Assembly: GCA_902791475.1 (NCBI GenBank)
Contig: CADAWC010000027.1
Coordinates: forward strand, 1-49,079
Length of the DNA: 49,079 nt
Direction: 5' to 3'
DNA from: Fibrobacter succinogenes
GTDB taxonomy: Bacteria > Fibrobacterota > Fibrobacteria > Fibrobacterales > Fibrobacteraceae
The position numbers were made by a program, and so were the translations under genes. Each line of letters begins with the position of its first letter. The first letter of the stretch is position 1. This document shows positions 25,230 through 33,832 of this stretch, piece by piece. A model generated the notes under the pieces. That model saw only the letters and a program-made list of their open reading frames with translations. It ran no database searches and was not told the DNA's origin.

Positions 25230-25253
25230 AAGCCTCCCCGCTTGGGGAGGCTT
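25230..25253 (-). terminator. Rho-independent terminator of the fibro-slime gene
   Basis: A perfect 10-bp stem (25230-25239 with 25244-25253) has a 4-base loop. Read on the - strand it is followed by a T-run (TTTCTATAT). It is 25 bp past the stop of the 25278-29987 gene. Confidence 0.85.
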
Positions 25254-25277
25254 TAAAACTTTTACAAGCGATGAAGA

Positions 25278-28200
25278 CTAGTCTTCGCTCAAGCTGCCCT
25301 TTTCGTCGGCATTGTGACGAACACCCCACATTTCAGACTTTTCAAGCTTAGCGGTCTTGCCGAACTTTCCAAGCTGAACGTAGGTCTTGATCTTTGCGAT
25401 ATAGGCGCCCGAACCCACCATACGGTTCTTGTCGGACTTCATGTTCCAGAGAACGAAGAAGTTTCTACGATTCTTGACGCAGTCGCCGTTGAAGAGTTCA
25501 TCCGTACAAGAGATACGGCCCTTCTGACCAGCAACATGTGCACCCAAGTTCGTGAACAACTGGAAGTCGTAATCGAAGAACACCGTGCTCTTATCGATTC
25601 CAGCGTATTCTTCCTTAGAATCAACCAAGGCACCCATATCGTTCTTGACGAACCAGCCATGCGGAATGAATCCGTATCCAGCCAACTGAGTACCAGCCAA
25701 GACGTCTCTTCTGAAGTCCTTGTCGACCTTGTTAGCATCGTAGCCAACCACGAGGAACGGCGGGAGCTTTTCGATTGCAGCCGGAGCCTGGCTCGTCGGG
25801 ATACCACCCTTTGCACGCGGGATAAGTCTTACAATGTAAGTACTTACTTCACCAGAGATAAGCACCCACGGAGACGGGAGGCGATCCGTAGCGTCATAAC
25901 CCGGAGCGACGTTCCACATGTGAGTAGCATCATCAGCCGGACGGAGAGTATCTGCACCCAAGTCTTCAGCATACGTGGACTGGTCGCCCACAAGGCCTAC
26001 ACCGCCAACGCTTCTGAAGTGGATATAGTCACCAGCCTGCGGGAAGATAGCATCACTCTGGCTATAGACGAGAGTCTGAGATTCAGTATAGGCATCACCG
26101 TACGTAATACCAGACTTGACCGGGATGAATTCCTTGAACTGATGTTCCTTACCATTGTTGATGTAGAACGAGAACACATTATCCTGTTCCTTCGCACCAG
26201 CAGTCGTCTTCTGAACCGGTTCAGAGAACTGGAGCTGCAACTGAATCGTATTCGTCTTTTCATCAGCCCTTGCTCTTGCAGAAACGATGATTGGAGCAAT
26301 ACGGTCAGAAATGTCACCATCGAAAGCGGTCGTAATCGGTTCGCTAGTCGGAGTCGGCTTGAAGGTAGCCCAGGACTTGAGACGACCCTTACCACCAGTC
26401 TTCACATCCTTGGAGAGATTCTTGCCACTAAGTTTGATCACCGGATCGCAATACTTTGTGGTAGCATCGCAATTTGCACCAGCCTTGATTTCATCACCTT
26501 CGAAGACGACAGAATCCTTGTCGCTTTCCCAGAAGACTTCAATCTTGCTCGGGAGAGAGTCCTGATGGAACTGACGATGATAGTAAATCACGAGGGAGTC
26601 GCCGATACCATCGAGGTATTCCTTAGTCTTGTAGAAGTACGGTTCCGGAACATTCAATTCCGTTTCAGGCAGAGTGCCGTGAACGTCAAAGATATCGGCA
26701 AGCTGCGGAGTCGGAACCGGAGGATCCTGGAACTGCAAATTGTTATAGATAGCATGGATATTCGGAGCACCAGCGATGCTGACATCGATAAATGCCGTAC
26801 CCGAGCCATCAGCCTTTCTCATGTATTCCTTGTTGGAGCGGACGATAACAATGCCACGGCCATCAACAATTTGTGCATCAGCGACAATGACACCAGCAGA
26901 AGCGTCGAGCTGAGCAAGAGCAAAGTTGCAAGCAGCACCGCATTCGTTATCATTCTGATCAAGAGCAAGCATATAGAGAGTATCGTTAGCGCCCTTCAAG
27001 TGGATGGTTTCGTCTGCGTCGCCAGAAATAATCTTCGAAGAGGTCGGGCCATCCACGAACACGATATCCGGGATGAAGAACGTGATGTCTGCCATACGAG
27101 AGCTACCAACCACGTTAACAGAAACCTTTTCTTCTCTCTTACCGGCTGCGAAAGAGCGAGCAAGAATTGTTGCATAGACCGTATCGATACCACCATCACC
27201 AACAGTGCGTTCCTTTTCCGGATTAGCAATCTGAGTAAGCACGCCATTCTTCATTTCGTAGAAGATGACATTCTTGCTAGATGCATGCAGAGCGTAAGCA
27301 GAACCCGGAACAGACTGCATTTCGAGATACTTGTCGCAACCTTCAGCAGTCGTGCAAGGATCGCGAAGAGCAGCGATATAGAGCGGGACCAACTGACCGA
27401 CTTCAGCAACGCCATCCTTCGGGATAGAAGCCATCTTGTAGCCAACGTATTCGTACGGGAGGCTGTAGTTGTTATTTTCGTCAACAGCAACTGCGGTACG
27501 GTTAGCAACGCCAAGAGCACCCGTCACAGGAATCGTGATAGACTTGTATTCGCCACCAATCTTGATGAACAAGTAGTACGTTCCCGGCGGGAGGAAGTCC
27601 TTGAGCTTATCGGTGTTGACAATCGGGTCAGACGGATCCGACACATTGATACCACCATTAAACTGAATCGGATTTGCAGCAAATTGTTCTTCGGAAACCT
27701 TGACGGCAGTCGGATCAGAATCCGTCGGGTCCATAGAAAGTTCATAACGGATCGTCAAACCGGCATCGATAATTTCCTTACCGCACATTCTTCTGTCGCC
27801 ACTACCAGAGCCAACAGCGGCTGCGCAGTTCTTCTTACCAGATTCCTTATAGCAAATGGAGTAATGTCTGTTGTTGTTATCAACGTAGTCATCGTAAGCA
27901 TCGCCCTTGTTGTTCGGCGTCGGAACAATACCGTTCTTCTGTTCGATGTACATGTTCGTCTTGATACGGACGTTACTCATCGTCGTACGGCGGTCGCAGA
28001 AGAAGATGTCAAGAGGATATTCCTTACCGACTTCAGCCGTATCGCCCATAAACTTGTTCAAGTCCACATAACCCGGAGCGGCAAGGTGCGTACCACCAAG
28101 GTCCACAGCCAAGTGGCCACCAATAAAGACCCAAATGTCGTCGTCACCACGGAAGCTGAACTTGAGGTCCTTCTTGTAGCGGAACGTTGCATGAGATTCA

Positions 28201-29987
28201 AAGCAGAAGTGCTGGTTACGGCCACCCGTCGTAAGGACTTGGGAATCGCTTGCACCAGAGACCCAGCGAGCCTTAGCCCCCTGAACAGGCGTGCCTTCAT
28301 CATCGACAATCATATTCTTGTCAATCAGCTTACCAACAGCGATTTCAGAATTTTCCTTGTAGTATGTCCAACCCAGCGGACCCATCTGTTCGCAAGCCCA
28401 GCCCCAGCCGTCACCTTCCCAGGTCACGCCGAGCTTTTTCTGAATTTCAGCAGCAACAGAAGCGTCATTAAATTCAGAACCAGCAGCAAATTTCTGTTCG
28501 CAGTTAATACCGCCATTCCAACCCGGGCCATTGCAGATGAGGTCACTCATCGGCACGCCTTCCGTCGGATGAATCGTACGGAGACCTTCCGGTGTAGTAG
28601 ACTTCTGGTTGTTGTAATCCGGGCAGAAGAAAATCGGACCTTCAGCCTTGCGCTTGTTTTCAGCAGCGACCAAGCGGTCAGAAAGCATCATTGTTGCAGC
28701 AGGAGCTTCTTCAGCAGGATAGAAACCACCCTTGACCGTAGCACCTGGGCTCAAGTAGTTATCAGAATCGAATTCAAAAGCACCATCAGAAACCTGGTTA
28801 AAGGTCATGTTGACGCAGTATTCTTCGTTCACGCCCGGAGTAGAAGTAAACATTGCGGCAAAAGCTTCATCGGCCTGAGTACCGAAGCACTTTTTACCCT
28901 TTGCGGTAAGAACCATGCGGCCCTTAGAGTCAAGTGTGCTTTCCACCATGCCCTGGGTAACACCGATACACGGAACTTCACCAGCGGCAGAAGAAACAAC
29001 CGGGTACTTCACAGACGGGTAGAAGCAGGCGTTTGCATGAGCCTGTTCCGGAGTCTGTCCAGGACTCCAGTCCGGGTTACAAGTAAACGCACCATGCAAA
29101 GAAGCATCAGTATCATAAATCAAAGCGGCCAAGTCATAGCTGCACTTACCTTCGGCAGCCGGGCGAGACGTGAACCAGCCCTTTTCCTGTTCAACAAGCT
29201 TAGCGGCTTCTTCGGCATCGGCCAAAAAGTACAGGGTGTCAGAACCAAAAAGGTCATACAAACCGTTCAAATCAATCGGCGTTGCAGCAGTACCTTCTTC
29301 AACCCAGGTACCACCCATACCAATAGCCTGCGTCAATGTTTCATCATCATCTTTGTGAATAATAACGCTGGTCGGAATCGGTTCATCGATATAGCGTCTG
29401 AAATACCAACCGCAATGGTCAGAATCGATAGTCATCTTCATCGATTCCTTATCACCTTCCTTGATCATCGGCACGGCACTCTTCCATTCTTCCGTGTTCG
29501 GCAAGAAGACGTAGAAATACTTGACGTCAGGAGGAGTCTTGCTCACATAGGTAGTGTTCTTCTTGGTCGGATCCGGATGGGCAGAGATCCACAATTCACC
29601 ATCAGTAGTAGAGCTAAAGTCACTACAAGTAAATGCAGTGACGCTGTTATCACTTATCTGCAAGTACTTCACGTCCATGGAGTCTTTGCGGACGCAGTGA
29701 CCACTGTTACAGTCGTTTGCACCGGTTTCTTCGATGACAAAACCCTTTGCAGCATTGGGGCCACCAATATTAGCGGTGCTTACCTGAAGCCAGTTAGCAT
29801 AAGAACTCTTGGTAAAAGCAGCTTTTTGACCACCTGCAACTGCATAAGCAGATTTCCAACCATCAGGCAACTTGAAATAAACGGTACCATCGCACCCGCT
29901 TAATGAAGCTAATGCACTTTGCGCACCGGCAACGAGCATTACACAGCCCAATACCCACCATTTTAAGGAGTTGATTCTGTTATTCAT
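25278..29987 (-). CDS. Fibro-slime domain surface protein, very large
   Basis: The ATG at 29987 is chosen because GGAAAG lies 7 bases ahead and a signal peptide follows directly (SLKWWVLGCVMLVAGAQSAL). The protein has 1569 residues. Around residues 400-700 it has the fibro-slime/PA14-like pattern: NQVSDGAFEFDSDNYLSPGA, then LKFSFRGDDDIWVFIGGHLA and VDLGGTH, whose Asp run is typical of PA14-like sugar-binding folds. Later regions look like several beta-rich modules, and the end (FFVLWNMKSDKNRMVGSGAY) resembles a C-terminal sorting/FlgD-like module. Fibro-slime proteins are surface proteins of Fibrobacter linked to attachment to plant fibre. The gene is alone in its unit, with a long AT-rich upstream region and a strong terminator. 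Codon bias also leaves a long open frame on the opposite strand, which is not a gene. Confidence 0.87.
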   Translation of the reverse strand: MNNRINSLKWWVLGCVMLVAGAQSALASLSGCDGTVYFKLPDGWKSAYAVAGGQKAAFTKSSYANWLQVSTANIGGPNAAKGFVIEETGANDCNSGHCVRKDSMDVKYLQISDNSVTAFTCSDFSSTTDGELWISAHPDPTKKNTTYVSKTPPDVKYFYVFLPNTEEWKSAVPMIKEGDKESMKMTIDSDHCGWYFRRYIDEPIPTSVIIHKDDDETLTQAIGMGGTWVEEGTAATPIDLNGLYDLFGSDTLYFLADAEEAAKLVEQEKGWFTSRPAAEGKCSYDLAALIYDTDASLHGAFTCNPDWSPGQTPEQAHANACFYPSVKYPVVSSAAGEVPCIGVTQGMVESTLDSKGRMVLTAKGKKCFGTQADEAFAAMFTSTPGVNEEYCVNMTFNQVSDGAFEFDSDNYLSPGATVKGGFYPAEEAPAATMMLSDRLVAAENKRKAEGPIFFCPDYNNQKSTTPEGLRTIHPTEGVPMSDLICNGPGWNGGINCEQKFAAGSEFNDASVAAEIQKKLGVTWEGDGWGWACEQMGPLGWTYYKENSEIAVGKLIDKNMIVDDEGTPVQGAKARWVSGASDSQVLTTGGRNQHFCFESHATFRYKKDLKFSFRGDDDIWVFIGGHLAVDLGGTHLAAPGYVDLNKFMGDTAEVGKEYPLDIFFCDRRTTMSNVRIKTNMYIEQKNGIVPTPNNKGDAYDDYVDNNNRHYSICYKESGKKNCAAAVGSGSGDRRMCGKEIIDAGLTIRYELSMDPTDSDPTAVKVSEEQFAANPIQFNGGINVSDPSDPIVNTDKLKDFLPPGTYYLFIKIGGEYKSITIPVTGALGVANRTAVAVDENNNYSLPYEYVGYKMASIPKDGVAEVGQLVPLYIAALRDPCTTAEGCDKYLEMQSVPGSAYALHASSKNVIFYEMKNGVLTQIANPEKERTVGDGGIDTVYATILARSFAAGKREEKVSVNVVGSSRMADITFFIPDIVFVDGPTSSKIISGDADETIHLKGANDTLYMLALDQNDNECGAACNFALAQLDASAGVIVADAQIVDGRGIVIVRSNKEYMRKADGSGTAFIDVSIAGAPNIHAIYNNLQFQDPPVPTPQLADIFDVHGTLPETELNVPEPYFYKTKEYLDGIGDSLVIYYHRQFHQDSLPSKIEVFWESDKDSVVFEGDEIKAGANCDATTKYCDPVIKLSGKNLSKDVKTGGKGRLKSWATFKPTPTSEPITTAFDGDISDRIAPIIVSARARADEKTNTIQLQLQFSEPVQKTTAGAKEQDNVFSFYINNGKEHQFKEFIPVKSGITYGDAYTESQTLVYSQSDAIFPQAGDYIHFRSVGGVGLVGDQSTYAEDLGADTLRPADDATHMWNVAPGYDATDRLPSPWVLISGEVSTYIVRLIPRAKGGIPTSQAPAAIEKLPPFLVVGYDANKVDKDFRRDVLAGTQLAGYGFIPHGWFVKNDMGALVDSKEEYAGIDKSTVFFDYDFQLFTNLGAHVAGQKGRISCTDELFNGDCVKNRRNFFVLWNMKSDKNRMVGSGAYIAKIKTYVQLGKFGKTAKLEKSEMWGVRHNADEKGSLSED

Positions 29988-30002
29988 TGTATTTCTTTCC
30001 AT

Positions 30003-30387
30003 TTTCGGTTCTCTCTGACCGCGTTGCACATCAAGAAGAACAGCCTCCTCGATATACTACACCGACACGAAATCTACTTTTTTAAATAAAAAAACGGACT
30101 TTTTTCTTTTAAAGAATTGTGAAAAAAAATTTATATAAGGAAATTCACAGTTTTATTCACAAATTTTCAACAATGTTTGTAAACATCAAATTACAATTCC
30201 CTTTTTGTAACAAAACATTTTACAAGCAGTGTGATTTAAGCCGTATCATAGCTGTATTATATAGTTAGGGAAAAGGTAGGCTAACAAGAGGGAGATTCCC
30301 TCCCGGAACGGGGTCCGGGATGACAAGTGGGCGGGCACGACATCGTCAAAAGGTCCTATATTTGGGGCGGGAAAAATAAGGGATTTT
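30003..30387. other. Divergent intergenic region with a 14-bp palindrome
   Basis: This is the regulatory space of the fibro-slime gene (- strand) and the FHA gene (+ strand). The half near the fibro-slime gene is AT-rich with long A/T runs. It contains the palindrome ATGTTT-GT-AAACAT (30173-30186), a candidate operator, and a related TTTGTAACAAAACA nearby (30203-30216). A palindromic repeat of the TGACA family is at 30288-30325. No ORF is supported. Confidence 0.5.
30288..30325 (+). repeat. Palindromic repeat, TGACA-ended family
   Basis: This short copy starts GAGGGAGATTCCC, has the hairpin CCCGGAACGGGGTCCGGG and ends ATGACA. It lies about 60 bp upstream of the FHA gene start. Confidence 0.8.
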
Positions 30388-31203
30388 ATGGAAATTTTAA
30401 AACCGAGGACTGTTCATCCGCACCTGATTGTGCTGTACCCGCAAAGTGAGTTTGCAGAGCTTCCGCTCGAATTAGGGACCGTGGTGCTCGGTCGTGGGCA
30501 AGATGCCGACATCCGTTTCGAAGACGAAATGGTGAGCCGTAGACACTGCGCGCTTACGTTTGACGGTCAGAGAGTGACTGTCGAAGACCTCGGCAGCACA
30601 AACGGCACGTTCGTGGACGGCAACTACATTCACAAGCAGATTCTCGATTCGGACAACAGACTCCAGATAGGCAAGATTGTTCTGAAAGTCGCCTACAAGG
30701 ATCAAAGCGAAGAGGCTTTTAGCCGCGAGCTTTACGAAGCGGCGACGATGGATGAACTGACGGGCATTCTGAACAGCCAGGCGTTCATGGACCGTTCAGC
30801 AGGAGAACTTGTATGCGCCCGCCGCGGGGATTCATTTGTCCATGTGGCAATGATTCGTGTCGATGAATTCAAGCGTTTAACGGAATCTTGTGGAGAAATG
30901 TGCGGCGACTTGATTTTGAAAGAAGTTGCAAGGCTCTTGAGCGACGAGAAGCGCGACTGCGACTTGCTCGCACGCTATGAAGGCGAAAAGTTCCTGCTCC
31001 TCATGAACGGGATTTCACCCGAAGATGCAAAAAAGCGCGCCGAAAAAATGCGTTTGGTCATTGAACGCCACATATTCTCGTGGATGGATTCGAGAATCCC
31101 GGTGACGATATCCATTGGGCTTGTGTCACGCCAGGGCACCGAAGTCACGCAAATCGGTGAGTTGATTGCCGAAAGTGATGGACTGCTCAATACTGCAGGG
31201 TAA
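30388..31203 (+). CDS. FHA domain fused to a degenerate GGDEF domain
   Basis: The 271-residue protein has an FHA domain (about 28-100) with all phosphothreonine-binding marks: GRGQDADIR, SRRHC, and GSTNGTFVDG. A GGDEF-like domain follows (about 115-271), recognisable from TMDELTGILNSQAF and ARYEGEKFLLLM. The signature GGDEF is EGEKF at 198-202, and the earlier metal/guanine-binding block reads IRVDEFKRLTES instead of the usual IDxDxFKxIND. The expected Asp and Asn are therefore gone, and diguanylate cyclase activity is unlikely; a role in protein binding is more plausible. The C-terminus stops just after LIAESDGLLNTAG, shorter than usual. The gene is monocistronic, and palindromic repeats begin 10 bp after its stop. 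Confidence 0.85.
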   Translation: MEILKPRTVHPHLIVLYPQSEFAELPLELGTVVLGRGQDADIRFEDEMVSRRHCALTFDGQRVTVEDLGSTNGTFVDGNYIHKQILDSDNRLQIGKIVLKVAYKDQSEEAFSRELYEAATMDELTGILNSQAFMDRSAGELVCARRGDSFVHVAMIRVDEFKRLTESCGEMCGDLILKEVARLLSDEKRDCDLLARYEGEKFLLLMNGISPEDAKKRAEKMRLVIERHIFSWMDSRIPVTISIGLVSRQGTEVTQIGELIAESDGLLNTAG

Positions 31204-31212
31204 ACGCGGCAA

Positions 31213-31326
31213 GATGGAGATTCCCGCTCGGAGGCGGGAATGACAAAGGAGCCGAGTGATGCAGAAACATGCTTGCATGTTTCTATATCCGAGGCGAACA
31301 AGTCAAGCCCCGTTAGGGGAATGACA
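31213..31326 (+). repeat. Two palindromic repeats with a hairpin between them
   Basis: A short TGACA-family copy (31213-31245, TGGAGATTCCCGCTCGG to GGGAATGACA) is followed by a hairpin AACATGC/GCATGTT (31265-31280) and a minimal copy CCCCGTTAGGGGAATGACA (31308-31326). Together these fill almost the whole space between the FHA gene stop and the convergent MATE gene stop. Confidence 0.8.
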
Positions 31327-31329
31327 GGG

Positions 31330-32724
31330 CTAGATGCGCGGGATGTTCTTGAGTTCGGCGCGGAGCATGATGATGGCGATGAAGGCCGTCGCAAAGTCAG
31401 CGATAGGCTGCGCCATGAACACGCCACGAAGCCCGAAGAAACGCGGCATAATAAACAGGAACGGAATCAGCAAAATGAGCTGACGGCAAGCGTTCAGGAA
31501 CATCGAACGCCAAGCCTTGCCCGTTCCCTGGAAAAAGTTACCCGACACCATTCCAAGCGGTACAAACGGCATCATGCAAATGAAGGTGCGGAGAGCTTTG
31601 CACGTGAGCTGTTGCATGTTCTGGTCGTTCGGCACAAAAGGCGCCACAAACGCAAGCGTATTTGTCATCACGAGAATCCACGCAATCACGATGAACGCCG
31701 TTGCATAGAGCATGGTGAACTTGAGCGTGTCACGGACACGGTTGTTGTACTTGGCACCGTAATTGTACCCGATAATCGGTTGAGAGCCCGTCACAAAGCC
31801 CATGAGTGGCAAAACAATCATGGAGACTATGCTCATGAGGATTCCGAATGCGGCAATTGCCTGGTCGCCTCCCGTCATACCGTTCACTATCGGCAAGTCA
31901 CGAGTGCCATACGATGTGAGGCTACGTGCAAGAATGGCATTCAGGAGGCTGTTGCTAATCTGCATAATGCTCGGCGGGAGCCCAAGAATAAAGATTTTGC
32001 GCACATACGGGAGGCGGAGCTTCATGTAACGGCGGTTGACCTTGATAGGCGTCGTCTTTTTCACGAAGAACTGCATCACGGCAAGGCCGCCGATGAACTG
32101 GCTCAAGACAGTCGCCCAAGCAGCGCCCTCAATGCCCCAGTTGAACTTCATGATGAAAAGCCAGTCTAGAATCACGTTACTGCCGGCGCCAATCATCACG
32201 CGGGTCATGGCCGTTTTCGGGTGGCCCATGCTGCGGATAAAGTGGTTCATGCCGGGGACAATCGTCTGGAAAATCGCACCGCACAAGATAATGCGCATGT
32301 AGCTCGACGCCACAGGCAAAAGCTGGTCACTTGCGCCAAAGAGCTTGAGGAGCGGTTCCATGAAAATCTGGCCGAGCGTAAAGGAACTCACCGCCATCAT
32401 GATGAGCAACACAAAGGAGTTGTTGAGGATGATGGCCGCCTGCTGGTACTTGCGTTCGCCGAGGCGGATGGCAAAAAGCGTGTTGCCGCCCACGCCAATC
32501 ATCATGGACATCGCCATAATGAAAAGGGCTATCGGGAAGCAGATGGTGATGCCGCCGATGCCTAGGCTACCGACGCCCTGACCCACGAAATAGCGGTCCA
32601 CGATGTTGTAGAGCGCTTCGACGAGCATACTGATGATAGCCGGGACCGAAAACTGCAAGACAATCTTCGGGATGCTAGCCGTCCCCATCGCGTTAAGTTT
32701 TTTATTGTTTATTACATCTTCCAT
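31330..32724 (-). CDS. MATE family efflux transporter
   Basis: With the ATG at 32724 the protein has 464 residues and about twelve membrane helices. The start (TASIPKIVLQFSVPAIISML) and VEALYNIVDRYFVGQG are typical of the NorM/DinF/MepA-type MATE family; the second half repeats the pattern (FGILMSIVSMIVLPLMGF, GSQPIIGYNYGAKYNNRV). MATE proteins export cationic drugs or metabolites, driven by sodium or proton gradients. The actual substrate is unknown. Translation could also begin at a TTG at 32754, but the ATG fits the family N-terminus better. The 12-base word CTAGATGCGCGG, which includes the stop codon, recurs upstream of the gene at 32764-32775. Confidence 0.93.
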   Translation of the reverse strand: MEDVINNKKLNAMGTASIPKIVLQFSVPAIISMLVEALYNIVDRYFVGQGVGSLGIGGITICFPIALFIMAMSMMIGVGGNTLFAIRLGERKYQQAAIILNNSFVLLIMMAVSSFTLGQIFMEPLLKLFGASDQLLPVASSYMRIILCGAIFQTIVPGMNHFIRSMGHPKTAMTRVMIGAGSNVILDWLFIMKFNWGIEGAAWATVLSQFIGGLAVMQFFVKKTTPIKVNRRYMKLRLPYVRKIFILGLPPSIMQISNSLLNAILARSLTSYGTRDLPIVNGMTGGDQAIAAFGILMSIVSMIVLPLMGFVTGSQPIIGYNYGAKYNNRVRDTLKFTMLYATAFIVIAWILVMTNTLAFVAPFVPNDQNMQQLTCKALRTFICMMPFVPLGMVSGNFFQGTGKAWRSMFLNACRQLILLIPFLFIMPRFFGLRGVFMAQPIADFATAFIAIIMLRAELKNIPRI

Positions 32725-32894
32725 AAACACACCCGTGAGGCCCGCAAGACGCAAATGGTTGGACTAGATGCGCGGAGCCGCTCAAAATAACCGCAAAATG
32801 CGGAAAACTTCGTAAAAACCTCAATTTTCGGGCGCAAAGATAGAAAATTTGGGGGCAATTGCCAAGCTTTTAATTTAGATATGAAAAACGCCTT

Positions 32895-33824
32895 CTAGTG
32901 CTTTTTCTCAAGAATCTGGAGCGCCTGCTCGATGATGGAAGGCGAAAGCTTGAAGATATCGCTGAGGGTCTGCACGCGGTCGGCGGGTTCAATGCGCTTC
33001 ATTTGCGAGCCTGTGCTGCTACGAACGACGAGGTTTCCCTTCTGGTAGTAATACTGGATGCCTTTTTCGCGGTCAAGGCGGTTCAAGACCGGGTAGGTCA
33101 TCATTTCGCGGTAGAAACTCTCGTTCCAGTGGTGCTTGAATTCTTCGACAGAGACGCCTTCGACGGGGTACTCGAAGCGGAGCTTCATTGGCGCGCCTGC
33201 GCCACCTGTCCAGAGTTCCATCGATTCAAGCGTCGGGCGCACGAGGCGCACGCAGTTCGGGGAAAGCGGGAAAAACGCTTCGCTAGTGCCAAACGGCTGC
33301 GGGAGTGGCATCTGAAGCGGATCAAAAATCAAGTAACCGGGATCGAGAAGGTAGGAATTAGACGAGAGAGGTGACCCCGTCCCGGCACAAGGCCGGGATG
33401 ACATAGAGGCCGGGGAGACAGACCGGGAAAAAAGGTTGCTTTTGTCATCCTGGAGGGAGTGTAACGACCGATAGGATCCATTATGGGCTCTATCGGCACT
33501 ATGTGCCTCCAGAGTGACATTAGAATCGGGGTCCGGCAAGATGAGGGCGCAGTGGATGTTGCGCTCTTTGCGTTTGTGGCCCATCACAAGACGCGGCTTG
33601 AAACCCATATCCGTGAGCGTTTGGTACAGGTGCCACGTCATGCTGAAGCAGGTGCCGCCGCCCATCCAGGAATCAATATCGTTCTGATCGCTATCGTCAA
33701 GCTTGCGGGCGCCGGTGGCGCTCCCCGTCTGTTCCAGACGGATGATTTTCGTCAAGTTCTCGTAGGTGATGTTCGATATCTGGTTGCAGAGATCGACGAC
33801 CTTTTTCATATTCTCGGGAGTCAT
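32895..33824 (-). CDS. Arylamine N-acetyltransferase-like protein carrying repeat-derived insert
   Basis: With the ATG at 33824 (AGGTG 7 bases ahead) the protein has 309 residues. The catalytic triad of the arylamine N-acetyltransferase/transglutaminase-like fold is visible: Cys59 in GGGTCFSM, His91 in NIHCALIL, and Asp161 in LLDPGYLIFDP. By family it would transfer an acetyl group, or act on amide or thioester bonds, through the Cys. Between the His and the Asp, residues about 103-151 are translated from two palindromic repeat elements (33371-33403 and 33443-33519) and look unlike protein (SRSVSPASMSSRPCAGTGSP). The frame stays open and the triad is kept. The gene is 8 bp after the SAHH-like gene and probably co-transcribed with it. 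Confidence 0.72.
   Translation of the reverse strand: MTPENMKKVVDLCNQISNITYENLTKIIRLEQTGSATGARKLDDSDQNDIDSWMGGGTCFSMTWHLYQTLTDMGFKPRLVMGHKRKERNIHCALILPDPDSNVTLEAHSADRAHNGSYRSLHSLQDDKSNLFSRSVSPASMSSRPCAGTGSPLSSNSYLLDPGYLIFDPLQMPLPQPFGTSEAFFPLSPNCVRLVRPTLESMELWTGGAGAPMKLRFEYPVEGVSVEEFKHHWNESFYREMMTYPVLNRLDREKGIQYYYQKGNLVVRSSTGSQMKRIEPADRVQTLSDIFKLSPSIIEQALQILEKKH
33371..33403 (+). repeat. Palindromic repeat inside the NAT-like gene
   Basis: The copy reads GTGACCCCGTCCCGG to GGCCGGGATGACA. It is the TGACA-ended family and is read through in frame by the NAT-like gene on the other strand. A partial second arm (GGCCGGGGAGACAGACCGGG) follows at 33408-33427. Confidence 0.85.
33443..33519. repeat. 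77-bp palindromic element with TGTCA/TGACA ends inside the NAT-like gene
   Basis: The element starts TGTCATCCTGGAGG and ends CCTCCAGAGTGACA, inverted arms with one short mismatch region. A second, inner stem is CCGATAG (33468-33474) with CTATCGG (33490-33496), and it contains GGATCC. Related half-copies with GGATCCTATCGCG and CAGGATGACA are at 39614-39653 and 43991-44028. Confidence 0.85.
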
Positions 33825-33832
33825 TGTCGCAC

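Noticed and set aside
25314..29903. 1529-codon open frame on the + strand opposite the fibro-slime gene
   Set aside because: It mirrors the fibro-slime gene in a fixed frame relation, has no domain or leader, and is explained by codon bias that avoids antisense stops.
31240..32169. 309-codon + strand frame across the MATE gene
   Set aside because: Low-complexity charged composition and full overlap with a clear twelve-helix transporter on the other strand.
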